Notes: a model not told the origin generated them from the letters alone. A stretch of 64,000 nucleotides of DNA from Methylomonas koyamae (GCF_006483455.1 NZ_PPPU01000006.1:186001-250000), one strand, 5' to 3'. Positions 1 through 9,987 are shown, counted from the stretch's first letter. A program made the numbers and translations.

Positions 1-153
1 GCGATGATCCTGGCCGAGCAATTTCCGCTGCAAGCCCACGATACCTTGTTTGTCGGTACTGCCGGCGTTACCCAGTGGTCGCGGGTGTTGAACCAGATTC
101 TGCCCGGATCGTTTACCGCGATCATGTCGCAAGCGGCACTGATGGGAATGTAG
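1..153 (+). CDS. Polysaccharide export protein (Wza-like), C-terminal end
   Basis: An open frame enters from the left edge and stops at TAG 151-153, giving the last 50 residues of a protein. The tail has the pattern of the end of a Wza/SLBB polysaccharide export outer-membrane protein, with the segment FVGTAGVTQWSRVLNQILPG followed by a short hydrophobic end. Proteins of this family form the outer-membrane channel for exopolysaccharide, working with the Wzc-like protein that follows 44 bases later on the same strand. Only a short piece is visible, so the family call leans partly on the context. Confidence 0.6.
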   Translation, partial: AMILAEQFPLQAHDTLFVGTAGVTQWSRVLNQILPGSFTAIMSQAALMGM

Positions 154-197
154 TTAAAAATCGCCCCCGGCTGCTGGTGTGCGTAGAGGGGAATCGA

Positions 198-2579
198 ATG
201 TTTTCAAGCGAAAAGGTTGTGAAAAGTATGTATCCACCCAATGAAGCCGTTCCGGTGTTACCGTTGCCGAATCCAAACCGCCTGCAAGAGCAGAGCGTCA
301 GCATTCGCGACTACGTGGATTTGCTGATCGAAGGCCGTAAAACCCTCTTGATCGCTCTCGCCGCGGTGTTGACCGTGACGCTGGTCTACCTGGTTTTGGC
401 GCCGCGGACCTACAAAGCCGATGCCTTACTGCGCATCGACAAGAACAAAGCCCTGCTGGCCGCCAATCTGCACGGCGACAACAATCAGACTCCGGCCGAA
501 GCCGAGAGTCCGCGGGCGCAGCGCGAAGTCGAGATTCTGCGTTCGCGTTCGGTGCTGGGTAAGGTGGTCGACAATCTGAATCTGGCGATTGAAATCGAGC
601 CCAGTTATTTTCCGCTGATCGGCGAAACCCTGGCCCGTAAACACGATCGCCACGATGGCGTCGCCGGTGCTTGGTGGGGCTTCGGCCGTTGGGCCTGGGG
701 CGGCGAGAAGGCCAAGGTGGCCGCGTTCGAGGTTCCGGACCGTTACCTGGAACAGGAATTTACGCTGATCGCACTGGAACACGGCCGCTACCAGATCCTG
801 GCACCGAACGGCGCCGAGTTGTTAAGCGGCGAAGTCGGCCAGGTCGTCACGGCCGAAATCGGCGAGAAAACCCCGGTGGCGATTAAAATCGAAGTCCTGG
901 ACGCCCATCCCGGCACCCATTTCGAGCTGGTGCGGCGCACGGCGTTATCGGCGATAGAAACCCTGCAGAAAGCCTTTGCCGTCAAGGAAGTGTCGAAAGA
1001 TACCGACATTTTGAGTGTGGAACTGAAAGGCCGCGATCCCGAGCAATTGGCCAAATCGGTCAACGACATCGCCGCGATTTACGTCAACGCCACGGTGAAT
1101 TGGGAATCGGCCGAAGCCTCGCAAAAATTGGCTTTTCTGGAAAGCCAACTGCCGATCGTCAAAGAGCGCCTGGAAAAAGCCGAGCAGGGTTTGAGCGCCT
1201 ACCGGCAACAGCACGGCGCGGTGGACATTTCCGCCGAGGCCGAGATTCTGTTGAAGCAGGCTTCGGACATGGAAACCCTGAGCATCCAGCTCAAGCAAAA
1301 ATACGACGAACAAAGCCAGCGGCTGGAGTCCGAGCATCCGGACATGATGGCTACCAACGCCCAGATCAAGCGAGTGAATGGCAAGTTGGCGGCCCTGGAA
1401 AAACGCATCAAGGATTTGCCCAAAACCCAGCAAAACATGGTGAGCCTGTCGCGCGATGTGCAGGTTAATACCGAACTGTATACCTCGTTACTGAACAGCG
1501 CCCAGGAGCAACGCATCGCCGCCGCCGGCTCGTTGGGCAACTCGCGGATCGTCGATTTCGCGGTGACGCCGGAAAAACCGTATTGGCCGAAGCCGGGCCT
1601 GCTGTTGGCGATCGCCACTCTGTTGGGTCTGAGCCTGGGATCGGCATGGGTGTTTCTGCGCCACTCGCTGCAGCGCCACGACAATTATCCGGCCTTGCTG
1701 GAATACCAGGTCGGGCTGCCGATGTTCGCTGCCATCCCGCATAGCAAGAAACAACGCAAATTGGCTGGTCTGCTCGGCCGCGACAAAGACGGCGGCATTC
1801 TGGTCAACGAAGATCCGCTGGATATCTCGGTCGAATCGCTGCGCGGCCTGCGCACCACGCTGGAGGCGACGCTGGCCAACCATGAAAGCAAGGTCATCAT
1901 GGTCAGCAGTCCGGCGCCGGCGATGGGCAAGTCGTTTGTCAGCTCCAACCTGGCGGCACTGCTGGCCAGCATCAAGAAGCGGGTGCTGGTGATCGACGCC
2001 GACATGCGTAACGGCCGCCTGCACGAAACTTTCGGCATCGGTAAACAGCCCGGTTTGTCCGATCTGTTGGCCGGCCGCGCCAGCCTGGGCGAAGTCATCG
2101 TCAGTCTGCCGGAAGTCGGTATCGATCTGATTCCGCGCGGCAACATGGTGCTGAATCCGGCCGAATTGCTGGTGCTGGGCGAACTGGCGGAGACCCTGGA
2201 GCAACTGAAAAGCTTTTACAACCACATCGTGATCGACTCGCCGCCGATTCTGGGCGCCACCGACGCCGCGATTCTGGGCAAGCATGCCGACGCCACCTTC
2301 CTGGTGGTCAAGGAAGGCCGTTATACCGCGCAGGAGCTGGAAGTCAGCGCCCGCCGTTTCCAGCAAGTCGGCATCAAACCGAACGGCTTCATCATCAACG
2401 ACATGAAGGAAGGCTCGTCCTACTACCCCTACTACGGCTACGCCTACCAACGTGCCGACCAGGAGCCGGTCGCCGCTGCCGGATGGACCGACAAATACCA
2501 TGCCGTCGGCGATTGGCTGACCAAGCAACTGGAGCGGGACTGGGTACCAGCCGCCGCCGAAACCGACGAGCGGGGTTAA
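198..2579 (+). CDS. Polysaccharide chain-length determinant / tyrosine autokinase (Wzc-like)
   Basis: Inner-membrane co-polymerase and BY-kinase, 793 residues from the chosen start. The ATG at 198 follows a good ribosome site (GAGGGG, about 186-192). An ATG at 228 is possible, and the open frame also runs upstream over the end of the previous gene. N-terminal Wzz domain with a first membrane helix near residues 50-70, a long coiled-coil periplasmic part, and a second helix near 470-490. The cytoplasmic kinase follows: Walker A APAMGKS near 575, the A-prime motif VLVIDADMR near 597 and Walker B HIVIDSPP near 677. A short tyrosine cluster (YYPYYGYAY) near the C-terminus is the usual autophosphorylation site. 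It probably controls length and export of the polymer made by the genes downstream. Confidence 0.9.
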   Translation: MFSSEKVVKSMYPPNEAVPVLPLPNPNRLQEQSVSIRDYVDLLIEGRKTLLIALAAVLTVTLVYLVLAPRTYKADALLRIDKNKALLAANLHGDNNQTPAEAESPRAQREVEILRSRSVLGKVVDNLNLAIEIEPSYFPLIGETLARKHDRHDGVAGAWWGFGRWAWGGEKAKVAAFEVPDRYLEQEFTLIALEHGRYQILAPNGAELLSGEVGQVVTAEIGEKTPVAIKIEVLDAHPGTHFELVRRTALSAIETLQKAFAVKEVSKDTDILSVELKGRDPEQLAKSVNDIAAIYVNATVNWESAEASQKLAFLESQLPIVKERLEKAEQGLSAYRQQHGAVDISAEAEILLKQASDMETLSIQLKQKYDEQSQRLESEHPDMMATNAQIKRVNGKLAALEKRIKDLPKTQQNMVSLSRDVQVNTELYTSLLNSAQEQRIAAAGSLGNSRIVDFAVTPEKPYWPKPGLLLAIATLLGLSLGSAWVFLRHSLQRHDNYPALLEYQVGLPMFAAIPHSKKQRKLAGLLGRDKDGGILVNEDPLDISVESLRGLRTTLEATLANHESKVIMVSSPAPAMGKSFVSSNLAALLASIKKRVLVIDADMRNGRLHETFGIGKQPGLSDLLAGRASLGEVIVSLPEVGIDLIPRGNMVLNPAELLVLGELAETLEQLKSFYNHIVIDSPPILGATDAAILGKHADATFLVVKEGRYTAQELEVSARRFQQVGIKPNGFIINDMKEGSSYYPYYGYAYQRADQEPVAAAGWTDKYHAVGDWLTKQLERDWVPAAAETDERG

Positions 2580-2586
2580 GGCGCCC

Positions 2587-3828
2587 ATGCCGCTGAAGCT
2601 GGAAAAAGATCTGCCGCTGTTGCTGTTCGGCTTGGTCTGTACTTCCACCGTCGCCGCGTTGCCGCAGGTGCAGTCGGCCTGGGCCGGCATCAAGGAAGTC
2701 TACGGCGAACAGGACATGGGCCTGCGCTTGCTGCGCGAAGCGATGCTGGCGCTGCTGGTTTGCTACGCCTGGGCCGAACCGCGTTTGCGCAACGGTATCG
2801 TCAGCGGTCCGGTGCTGGCGTTTTTGAGCGTGGTGGCGGCATATGTTCTGTTCGAAATCGGCTACGCCCTCTATCTGGACTTGCCGCTGGTGGTACCGCT
2901 GACCGGACTCAGAGTGTTCGAATATTTGCCGTTGGCGCTGATCGGCTTCGTCTGCGGTCGGCGCGGCGTTGCCGATTGGGTGATCGGCCGGTTCGCCCGC
3001 TGTTTGCGTTACTACCTGGTATTACAGGCCGGGCTGGCCCTGGCCCAGGCATTGTGGGCGCCGCCCTTGTTCGGCGTGTCGATGCTGGGCGGCGGCCGGC
3101 CGTTCGGTACCTTCGTCAGCCCGAATCTGTTCGGCGCGGCGATGGCGACTTGCGCGCTGGTATTCGCCGTGGTTCCGGGCATGCGCCGCTGGCTGGCGCT
3201 GAGCGTGTTGCTGGCGTTGTTGAGCGGCTCGCGCACCGCATTTCTCAGCGGCTTGCTGGTGGTGTTTTTTCAGATTTATGCCGCGCTGCGACCACGCGAC
3301 CGCTGGGCCTTGTGGATGCCGGCGCCGATGTTGGCGGTCGGCGCCTTGATCCTGGCATCCAGTCCGCTGTTGAGCGGTCGCGACGATGCCGATCCGACCG
3401 AGGACGGCCGCATCGCCCTGTGGCAACGGGTATTCGCCAACCACGTGCACGATGCCGCCGATTTGCTGTTCGGTTGGGGCCTGGGTTTGAGTTCCAATAC
3501 CGTTAACTTGCTGTTCGGCGCCGAGCATTTTCCCGGCCAGTTCGATTCCGACAGTTTGTATCTGTTTTTATTGAACGGCTACGGCCTGATCGGTTTGCTG
3601 GCCTATCTGGGTTTTTTATGGGCAACGACAAGGATGTCGGTCCACCCTGCCAAAGGCTTGGTCGCGATGTTCATTTTCGTCGCCGGTTTGACCTTCAATT
3701 TATGGGAGTACTTTCCGCAGAACGCGGTGCTGATGTTTTTATGGGGGGCGATGCTGGGACGCCACCGTCAGCCCGAATCGACGGCGCCGGCGGACGCCGG
3801 GCTGCAACCGGCGAGGGTTTATGGTTAA
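2587..3828 (+). CDS. O-antigen ligase/polymerase family membrane protein (Wzy-like)
   Basis: A 413-residue protein that is hydrophobic over nearly its whole length, about 10-12 membrane helices, starting 8 bases after the Wzc-like gene. The segment LLSGSRTAFLSGL followed by a large periplasmic loop, and the late YLFLLNGYGLIGLLAYL helix, fit the O-antigen ligase / Wzy polymerase family. In a Wzx/Wzy pathway it would join repeat units on the periplasmic face. Its end overlaps the start of the flippase gene by 8 bases. The family is well supported; whether it polymerises or ligates cannot be told from sequence alone. Confidence 0.8.
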   Translation: MPLKLEKDLPLLLFGLVCTSTVAALPQVQSAWAGIKEVYGEQDMGLRLLREAMLALLVCYAWAEPRLRNGIVSGPVLAFLSVVAAYVLFEIGYALYLDLPLVVPLTGLRVFEYLPLALIGFVCGRRGVADWVIGRFARCLRYYLVLQAGLALAQALWAPPLFGVSMLGGGRPFGTFVSPNLFGAAMATCALVFAVVPGMRRWLALSVLLALLSGSRTAFLSGLLVVFFQIYAALRPRDRWALWMPAPMLAVGALILASSPLLSGRDDADPTEDGRIALWQRVFANHVHDAADLLFGWGLGLSSNTVNLLFGAEHFPGQFDSDSLYLFLLNGYGLIGLLAYLGFLWATTRMSVHPAKGLVAMFIFVAGLTFNLWEYFPQNAVLMFLWGAMLGRHRQPESTAPADAGLQPARVYG

Positions 3829-5155
3829 GCGCAGGCTAATCCGGTTGCGGCAATCGCGCTTATGCGGCGACGCATTCTGGGCCTTGTTCGGCCAATTGGC
3901 CTCGGCGATCGCGCTGTTGGCGGGGACCCGGCTTTTGACCGAGCGGGTGGCGCCGGACGTGTTCGGCCAGGTCACACTATTGAACGGCTGCGTCGCGCTG
4001 GGTGTTGCCGCGTTTTCCTACCCGTTTATCTGCGGCGGCATGCGCTGGCTGCCGGAGTGTACCGGTCCGGCCCAAAGCGCCCAACTTCACCGGGCAGTCG
4101 CCGGCTTGACCTTGCAGGCGACTTTGTTGGCACTTGGTTTGTTGCTGATCGGTGGCGGCTACTACGCTCACCTGAACCAAACGCAGATGATGCCGTTCTT
4201 GTTGGCCGGCGCGTTGCTGGCGGTAACCGTATGGCGCGAATTCGGCGTGCAACTGGCGATCGGCGGCCGCCGCCAACGTCGGGCCGCGTTATGGCAAACC
4301 GGCGACTCAATTTTAAGGCCGGCGTTGGCCGTAGCCGCAGTGAGCTATCTGGGCGCGCGAGTGGAGTGGATTCTGGCCGGCTATGCCGCGGCGACCCTGT
4401 TGTCCAATCTGCTCTGGTGGCGGCCTGATGGCGCCGGCGCAGGCGGGGCGGTAACTCGGGGCTGTGTGCGCCGGTTTGTCGGCAAGATTTGGAATTACGC
4501 CTGGCCTTTGATTCCGATGGAGCTGGTGTTTTGGCTGAATGGGGTGGGGGACCGTTATGCGATCGCCTACTTCCTCGGCGCCGCCGATGTTGGTTTGTAC
4601 GCGGCCGGCTACACCCTGGTCAACGAAGCCTTCAACCGCGGCGCGATGGTGTTGCTGAGGACTTTCCAGCCGGCTTATTTTCAAGCGTTTTCCGCCGCCG
4701 AGTACCGCCGCGCCCATACCGTGTTGCGGTTATGGACCCGCAGTTTGCTGGCCGGCGGCGGCTTGGGCCTGCTGGCCTTGCCCTGGTTGGGCGATTGGCT
4801 GGTGAGTCTGCTGTTGGCCGAGGCCTACCGTCCGGTCGCGGCCCTGTTGCCGGCCATCGGCTGCGGCTGTTTGCTGCATGCGTTGGGTACGGTTTGGGCG
4901 CAGCCGCTGCTGGCGGAAAAACGCACGCGGGTATTGCTGAAAGGGCGCTTGTGCGGGGCTCTGGCGGCTATCACTGCCTTACCGTTGCTGATTCTGCAAT
5001 ACGGTTTGGCCGGTGCGGCCTGGGCCAACCCGGTGTATTTCGGCATCGAAGCCTTGGTATTGGCCTGGTTGGCCAAACCTTGGCGGCTGCGCGACGCCGG
5101 TCCGCAGCCGGCTGATTCGGCTGCCGCCGACGTGGCGCTACGGGTGCCGGCCTGA
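3821..5155 (+). CDS. Polysaccharide flippase (Wzx-like, oligosaccharide transporter family)
   Basis: A 444-residue polytopic membrane protein with about 12 helices and the layout of Wzx/MATE-type lipid-linked oligosaccharide flippases. The segment NGVGDRYAIAYFLGAADVGLY after the midpoint resembles the conserved start of the second half of this family. The ATG at 3821 overlaps the preceding gene. It would move lipid-linked repeat units across the inner membrane for the Wzy-like polymerase beside it. Confidence 0.8.
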   Translation: MVKRRLIRLRQSRLCGDAFWALFGQLASAIALLAGTRLLTERVAPDVFGQVTLLNGCVALGVAAFSYPFICGGMRWLPECTGPAQSAQLHRAVAGLTLQATLLALGLLLIGGGYYAHLNQTQMMPFLLAGALLAVTVWREFGVQLAIGGRRQRRAALWQTGDSILRPALAVAAVSYLGARVEWILAGYAAATLLSNLLWWRPDGAGAGGAVTRGCVRRFVGKIWNYAWPLIPMELVFWLNGVGDRYAIAYFLGAADVGLYAAGYTLVNEAFNRGAMVLLRTFQPAYFQAFSAAEYRRAHTVLRLWTRSLLAGGGLGLLALPWLGDWLVSLLLAEAYRPVAALLPAIGCGCLLHALGTVWAQPLLAEKRTRVLLKGRLCGALAAITALPLLILQYGLAGAAWANPVYFGIEALVLAWLAKPWRLRDAGPQPADSAAADVALRVPA

Positions 5156-5194
5156 TGGGTTTTTTTGACATTAAATCTTTTCGACTTATGGCGG

Positions 5195-6166
5195 ATGCTT
5201 GTGAAAACGATGACTTATGCCAGCATGGCTAACCGAACTTACGGCGAATTGTTGCACCATTGCGTCGCCTGCGGCGGAGAACGCATCCGCTTTTGGCGAC
5301 ACAAACACTACCAGTACACGGCCGACGCCGATGCCGAAGAATTTCGGATTTACCGCTGCCAGGTGTGTGGCACCGGCTTTCTGAATCAGCCGCCGCACCG
5401 GGAGTGGTTGCAGCAGATTTATCGACATTCCGGTCAGGCTCTGACCGCTGAGATCGGCTTGGACGAAGTGTTGCGGCGCGAGCAGCTTTATCCGAATTGC
5501 AAACTGGACGCGAAGCGCATCGCCCACTATGCCGACCGCTACAACAATACCTTGAATTACCGCGCGCTGGATATCGGTTCCGGATTCGGGTTTTATACCC
5601 GGGCCTTGCGCCTGCTGGGATACCGCACGGTCAGCATCAACCCCGGCGCCTACGAAAACAATGTATTCGAACAAATGAACGGCGATTTGCCGTTGCCGGT
5701 GATGTTCGAAGACTACCGCAGCGACGAGCAGTTCGGCGTGGTGGTGATGTCGCAGGTGTTGGAGCATCTGCTGGCGCCGGAGCAAGCGCTGCGCAAGGTG
5801 GCGGCCTTGTTGGAGACCGGCGGGGTATTGGCCTGCGCAGTGCCGAATTACGCCTCGTTTCTGGTCAAGCTGCTGGGCGCCAACGAAAATGCCTGCCTGT
5901 GGGTGCCGGAGCACGTCAATTTCTTTACCGAGCAGGGCTTGCGCACATTGTTCGAACGCAACGGTTTGCAGGTGGTGAAGACCGAGCAGATTACCCGGAT
6001 CCCGTTCGATGCGCTGTCCCGACGCTTGGGCGCCAAAGGCCGACTGGCGGCGGTGCTGAACGGTTTGGTCAAATATGCGCAAATGCCGTTCAACGGCCTG
6101 ATGAATCTGCTGGGCATGGGTATTTACCTGAACGTCTATGCGGTCAAGACCGCGGTCGGCGAGTGA
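5195..6166 (+). CDS. Class I SAM-dependent methyltransferase with N-terminal zinc ribbon
   Basis: About 323 residues from the ATG at 5195; a TTG at 5165 and an ATG at 5210 are alternative starts. An N-terminal four-cysteine knot (CVACGG and CQVCGTG) precedes a Rossmann methyltransferase fold with the SAM-binding segment ALDIGSGFGFYTRAL and the later VVVMSQVLEHL. This architecture is common in exopolysaccharide and LPS loci, where the enzymes methylate sugars. The substrate is not predictable. It lies in the glycosyltransferase run and is probably transcribed with it. Confidence 0.75.
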   Translation: MLVKTMTYASMANRTYGELLHHCVACGGERIRFWRHKHYQYTADADAEEFRIYRCQVCGTGFLNQPPHREWLQQIYRHSGQALTAEIGLDEVLRREQLYPNCKLDAKRIAHYADRYNNTLNYRALDIGSGFGFYTRALRLLGYRTVSINPGAYENNVFEQMNGDLPLPVMFEDYRSDEQFGVVVMSQVLEHLLAPEQALRKVAALLETGGVLACAVPNYASFLVKLLGANENACLWVPEHVNFFTEQGLRTLFERNGLQVVKTEQITRIPFDALSRRLGAKGRLAAVLNGLVKYAQMPFNGLMNLLGMGIYLNVYAVKTAVGE

Positions 6167-6173
6167 GGCGTTT

Positions 6174-6965
6174 ATGCTGACCGTGGTGATTCTGGCCTGT
6201 AACGAAGCGGCGAACCTGCCGCGCTGTCTGGCGGCGATTCCGGAGCGCTACCCGATCGTGCTGGTCGATTCCGGCAGCAGCGACGATACCGTTGCGATCG
6301 CCGAACGCCGCGGTTGTCGGGTGTTGCATAATCCCTGGCCGGGCTTTGCCGAGCAGCGCAATTTTGCGTTGCAGCAGTGCGGCATCGAGACGCCGTGGGT
6401 GTTGTTCGTCGATGCCGACGAAATCTATCCGCCGCTGTTTTACCAGCAATTCGACGCGGAATGGGCCACCTCGCGCGAGATGGATGTGTTGATGGTGCCG
6501 TCGCTGCTGTATTTGCGCGGCAAATGCCTGAAACACGCGCCGGGCTATCCGATTTACCATCCGCGTCTGGTGCGGCGGGAGACGGTAGGGTTCGTCCGCA
6601 ACCACACCGGCCATGGCGAGGCGGTGCTGGACACCTGCCGGGTGGCGGTGACCGATATTCCCTACCAGCATTATTTTTACCACGGCGAGATCGTGGCCTG
6701 GATGCACAAACACGTCGGCAAGGCCGCACAGGAAATCGAGTTGCAACCGACTGCCGGCGCCTTGATGACCGCGCGTGGCCGGATTAGCGTCTGGTTGGGG
6801 CGTTCCTGGCTGCGGATCGTGGCGCGGTTTGCTTACCACTATTTGCTGCGCGGCGGTTTTCTGGACGGTGCGGCCGGTCTGGAGTTTGCGTTGATGTTTA
6901 CCTGGTACGAGGCGACGATTTATCTGCAAGCCAAAGCCGGTAAATGGGCGGAGCCGCGGCCGTGA
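6174..6965 (+). CDS. Family 2 glycosyltransferase (WaaE/KdtX-like)
   Basis: 263 residues from ATG 6174, which gives the usual GT2 N-terminus MLTVVILACNEAANLPRCL. The GT-A fold nucleotide-binding part and the metal-binding DADE motif (WVLFVDADEIYP) are intact. The overall pattern resembles the WaaE/KdtX subgroup, which adds glucose or related sugars to lipid-linked acceptors; the donor here is unknown. It starts 7 bases after the methyltransferase stop and overlaps the next gene. Confidence 0.8.
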   Translation: MLTVVILACNEAANLPRCLAAIPERYPIVLVDSGSSDDTVAIAERRGCRVLHNPWPGFAEQRNFALQQCGIETPWVLFVDADEIYPPLFYQQFDAEWATSREMDVLMVPSLLYLRGKCLKHAPGYPIYHPRLVRRETVGFVRNHTGHGEAVLDTCRVAVTDIPYQHYFYHGEIVAWMHKHVGKAAQEIELQPTAGALMTARGRISVWLGRSWLRIVARFAYHYLLRGGFLDGAAGLEFALMFTWYEATIYLQAKAGKWAEPRP

Positions 6966-7828
6966 CCGTATCCTTGATTCTGGCGACCTTGGGACGGGAC
7001 TGGCAGGTCGCCGAGTTTTTGGCTGGGTTGCAAGCGCAAACCTTGCAAGACTTCGAACTGATCGTCATCGACCAGAACCGGGACGGCAAGATTGACGCGA
7101 TCGTCGAATCGTTTCGGCCGGCGCTGCGCATCGTCCACGTCAAAGTCGATTTCACCGGCAACGCCCGCGCCCGCGACTACGGCATTGGCCTGGCGCAAGG
7201 GACTATCGTGGCCTTTCCGGACGACGATTGCTGCTATGCCGCCGATGTGTTGCAGCGGGTAGTCGCCGAATTCGAGCGGCGGCCGCAGTTGGCAATTCTG
7301 GTCGGGGCGTCTTACGACGCCGACACGCGCGGCTTCAGCATCGGCGTCAACAGCCGCAAAGCCGGTTATTTTTCGCGCCTGGGCATGATGGGAGTGGAGT
7401 TTACCCAGTTCTTCGCGCTCGATCGGCTCGATCGCAGCCAGTTTTATCTGGATCACGATTTCGGGATCGGCGCCAAATATGCCGGCGGCGAGGGCTTTGA
7501 AATGCTGTACCGGCTGCTACGCGCCGGTGGCAAGGCGTTTTATACGCCGGAGATCCGCATCTACCATCCGGACAAGGACCACTACCGCCTGGGCAACGCC
7601 CGGATGTTGATGTACTCGACCGGTATCGGTGCCTATATTCGCAAATTCGCCAATCAACGGGATTGGTTCATCGCTTATTACATCGCCAGAAAAATGTTGC
7701 TGGCGCCGGTTTTGAAAATGCTGCTGGCGGTGTTGTCCGGCAACCGCGCCAAGCTGGCTTACTGGTATTACAGCCTGGTCGGCGTCTGGCGCGGATTTTT
7801 TGCTTACCGCAACAGCGGTTGCCTTTAG
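6962..7828 (+). CDS. Family 2 glycosyltransferase
   Basis: 288 residues from the GTG at 6962, which overlaps the preceding TGA (GTGA) and has GGAG about 7 bases upstream; an ATG at 6944 in frame is an alternative. The N-terminus SLILATLGRDWQVAEFLAGL and the FPDDDCCY metal motif (DDD) identify a GT-A glycosyltransferase. A late GEGFEML segment corresponds to the acceptor-side catalytic region. It acts in the cytoplasm on the growing repeat unit; sugar specificity cannot be read from sequence. Confidence 0.8.
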   Translation: MTVSLILATLGRDWQVAEFLAGLQAQTLQDFELIVIDQNRDGKIDAIVESFRPALRIVHVKVDFTGNARARDYGIGLAQGTIVAFPDDDCCYAADVLQRVVAEFERRPQLAILVGASYDADTRGFSIGVNSRKAGYFSRLGMMGVEFTQFFALDRLDRSQFYLDHDFGIGAKYAGGEGFEMLYRLLRAGGKAFYTPEIRIYHPDKDHYRLGNARMLMYSTGIGAYIRKFANQRDWFIAYYIARKMLLAPVLKMLLAVLSGNRAKLAYWYYSLVGVWRGFFAYRNSGCL

Positions 7829-7843
7829 TTTGAGGAGAAGAGG

Positions 7844-9040
7844 ATGGATGTGGGAATAATCGCGACGCACGTGCCGCCGGCCAAGGGCTACGGCGGAGTA
7901 GCCGTGACTTGCGGCGTATTGACCCAGGCCTGGGCCGAGCGCGGCCATCGCATGGCGCTGGTCGCGTCCGACGAGTCGATTTCCGGCCGCTTGCACGCCG
8001 AAGAGGTGCAATTGGGCGATACGGTCGCGGTCCGGCTCTATCGCTGTTACGGCTGGCGCCGCTGGGGCTTCGGTTTGGGGGCGATTCCGGCAATCTGGAA
8101 TCTATGCCGGCAAGTGCCGCGGGTTTACATTCATGGCATCGCCACCTGGCCGTCGACCTTGGCCGGCTTGTTTTGCCGCCTGCTGCGCAAGCCGTTCATC
8201 GTTGCGGTGCACGGCGGTCTGATGCCGGAACACGTCGAGTTGATCAAAAGCCGCAAGCCGCATAAATGGCTGTTTTACCGCTGGCTGACCTTCCCGAGCT
8301 TACGCCGGGCGCTGGCGGTGCATTGCACCAGCGATACCGAAGCTGCCGGCGTTAGCGCGGCCTTGGCCGGGCAGGGGCGGATACTGTTGGTGCCGAACGG
8401 CATCGACAGCCGGGCGTTTCGTGTCGCGGATTATCCGGCCCGGCCCGGCATGCAGTTATGCTTTCTGGGCCACGTGCAACAGGAGAAAGGCATCAATGGC
8501 TTCATTCGCGCCTGGTTGCAAACCCGGCGTAGCGACGACCGGTTAGTGGTCGCTGGTCGTAGCGTCGACGGCGCCTATTTCGACGAGTTTTTGCAACTGG
8601 TCGCCGCAGCCGACGGTGCGATCGAGTACCGGGGTTATTTGGCGGCCGACGAAGTCAAGGCATTGCTGGCGCAAAGTCATTTTCTGGTGTTGCCGTCCGG
8701 ATTGGAGCAGGCCGGCGGCATGCGCGAGAATTTCGGCAACGTCGTCGCCGAAGCCCTGGCTTGCGGCCGGCCGGCGCTGGTTGCCAAAGGTTTGGCCTGG
8801 GATCATCTGCCGCAGATCGGCGCCGGCTGGGTGTTCGAACGCGACCACACTGCCGTTTGCCAGGTATTGCGGGCGGCGCAAGAGACCGACGCCGACGGCT
8901 GGCGGCAGATGTCGCAATCCGCGCGGCGCCATGCCGAACAAGCGCTGGATGCCGTGTCGCTGGGCGACCGGGTCTGGCGGGCGTTGACCGAACCGGCCGA
9001 ACTCGGTCCGGTTGCCGGTTTGGCGGAGCAGCGCCCATGA
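7844..9040 (+). CDS. Family 4 glycosyltransferase
   Basis: 398 residues, GT-B fold. The ATG at 7844 has a clear ribosome site (TTGAGGAGAAGAGG just upstream). The N-terminal half carries a glycine-rich start (PPAKGYGGV). The C-terminal half has the GT4 signature with its two glutamates around FGNVVAEALACGRPAL at about residues 285-310. Sits between two GT2 genes in the exopolysaccharide run; its stop overlaps the next start (ATGA at 9037). Confidence 0.85.
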   Translation: MDVGIIATHVPPAKGYGGVAVTCGVLTQAWAERGHRMALVASDESISGRLHAEEVQLGDTVAVRLYRCYGWRRWGFGLGAIPAIWNLCRQVPRVYIHGIATWPSTLAGLFCRLLRKPFIVAVHGGLMPEHVELIKSRKPHKWLFYRWLTFPSLRRALAVHCTSDTEAAGVSAALAGQGRILLVPNGIDSRAFRVADYPARPGMQLCFLGHVQQEKGINGFIRAWLQTRRSDDRLVVAGRSVDGAYFDEFLQLVAAADGAIEYRGYLAADEVKALLAQSHFLVLPSGLEQAGGMRENFGNVVAEALACGRPALVAKGLAWDHLPQIGAGWVFERDHTAVCQVLRAAQETDADGWRQMSQSARRHAEQALDAVSLGDRVWRALTEPAELGPVAGLAEQRP

Positions 9041-9987
9041 GCAAAGTGGGACTGATCGTGCCGACGCTGAATGCCGGCAAGATGTGGCCGGAATGGTTGC
9101 GGGCGCTGGCCGGGCAAAGCCGCAAGCCGGACTATCTGTTGCTGATCGATTCGTCGTCCAGCGACGCGACCGTCGAACTGGCGCGGGCGGCCGGATTTGA
9201 AGTGAAAATCATCGCCCGCCAGGAATTCAATCACGGTGGTACCCGCCAATTTGGGGTTGACTATCTGGCGGATGCCGAGATTTTGCTGTTTCTGACCCAG
9301 GATGCCTTGCTGGCCGATCCCGAGGCTTTGGCCAATTTGCTGGCGGCGTTCGAGAATCCGGAAGTAGGTGCCGCCTACGGCCGGCAATTGCCGCACGTCG
9401 GCGCCGGCCCGATCGGCGCTCACGCCCGGTTGTTCAATTATCCCGAGCACAGCCAGTTGCGCGGTCTGGCCGACCGCGACCGCTTCGGCATCAAGACCGT
9501 ATTCATCTCCAATTCTTTTGCCGGCTACCGCCGTAGCGCGCTGGTGCAAGCCGGTGGCTTTCCCCGGCATACGGTGATGAACGAAGATACCTTCGCGGCC
9601 GGGAAGATGTTGCTGTGCGGCTGGAAAATAAAATATTGCGCCGACGCCAGGGTGTTTCATTCCCACGATTACGGTTTTGCCGACGAGTTCCGCCGCTATT
9701 TCGATATCGGCGTGTTCCATAACCGGGTGCCGTGGTTGCAGCGGACTTTCGGCGGCGCTGCCGGCGAGGGCAAGCGTTTTGTCGTGTCGGAAATCCGCTA
9801 TTTACTGCGACACGCTCCGGCAATGCTGCCGTCTGCGTTTGTCAGAACCTTGTTGAAATGGTCGGGCTATAAAATCGGCCGTTCCTGCCACCGGCGTCTG
9901 CCGGCCGGCCTCAACCGCTATTTCAGTTTGCACCGGGCTTACTGGTCGAGTCCGTTTGCCTCATCCATACCGCCGGAAGCGGACTGA
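9037..9987 (+). CDS. Family 2 glycosyltransferase, rhamnosyltransferase-like
   Basis: 316 residues from the ATG at 9037, coupled to the previous stop by an ATGA overlap. The same frame is open further upstream, but the GT2 domain begins at MSKVGLIVPTLNAG, so the longer version is unlikely. The segment LFLTQDALLADPEAL and the later FAGYRRSAL region match the dTDP-rhamnosyltransferase-like subgroup. Last of the four glycosyltransferases in this locus. Rhamnose as donor is a family-level guess. Confidence 0.8.
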   Translation: MSKVGLIVPTLNAGKMWPEWLRALAGQSRKPDYLLLIDSSSSDATVELARAAGFEVKIIARQEFNHGGTRQFGVDYLADAEILLFLTQDALLADPEALANLLAAFENPEVGAAYGRQLPHVGAGPIGAHARLFNYPEHSQLRGLADRDRFGIKTVFISNSFAGYRRSALVQAGGFPRHTVMNEDTFAAGKMLLCGWKIKYCADARVFHSHDYGFADEFRRYFDIGVFHNRVPWLQRTFGGAAGEGKRFVVSEIRYLLRHAPAMLPSAFVRTLLKWSGYKIGRSCHRRLPAGLNRYFSLHRAYWSSPFASSIPPEAD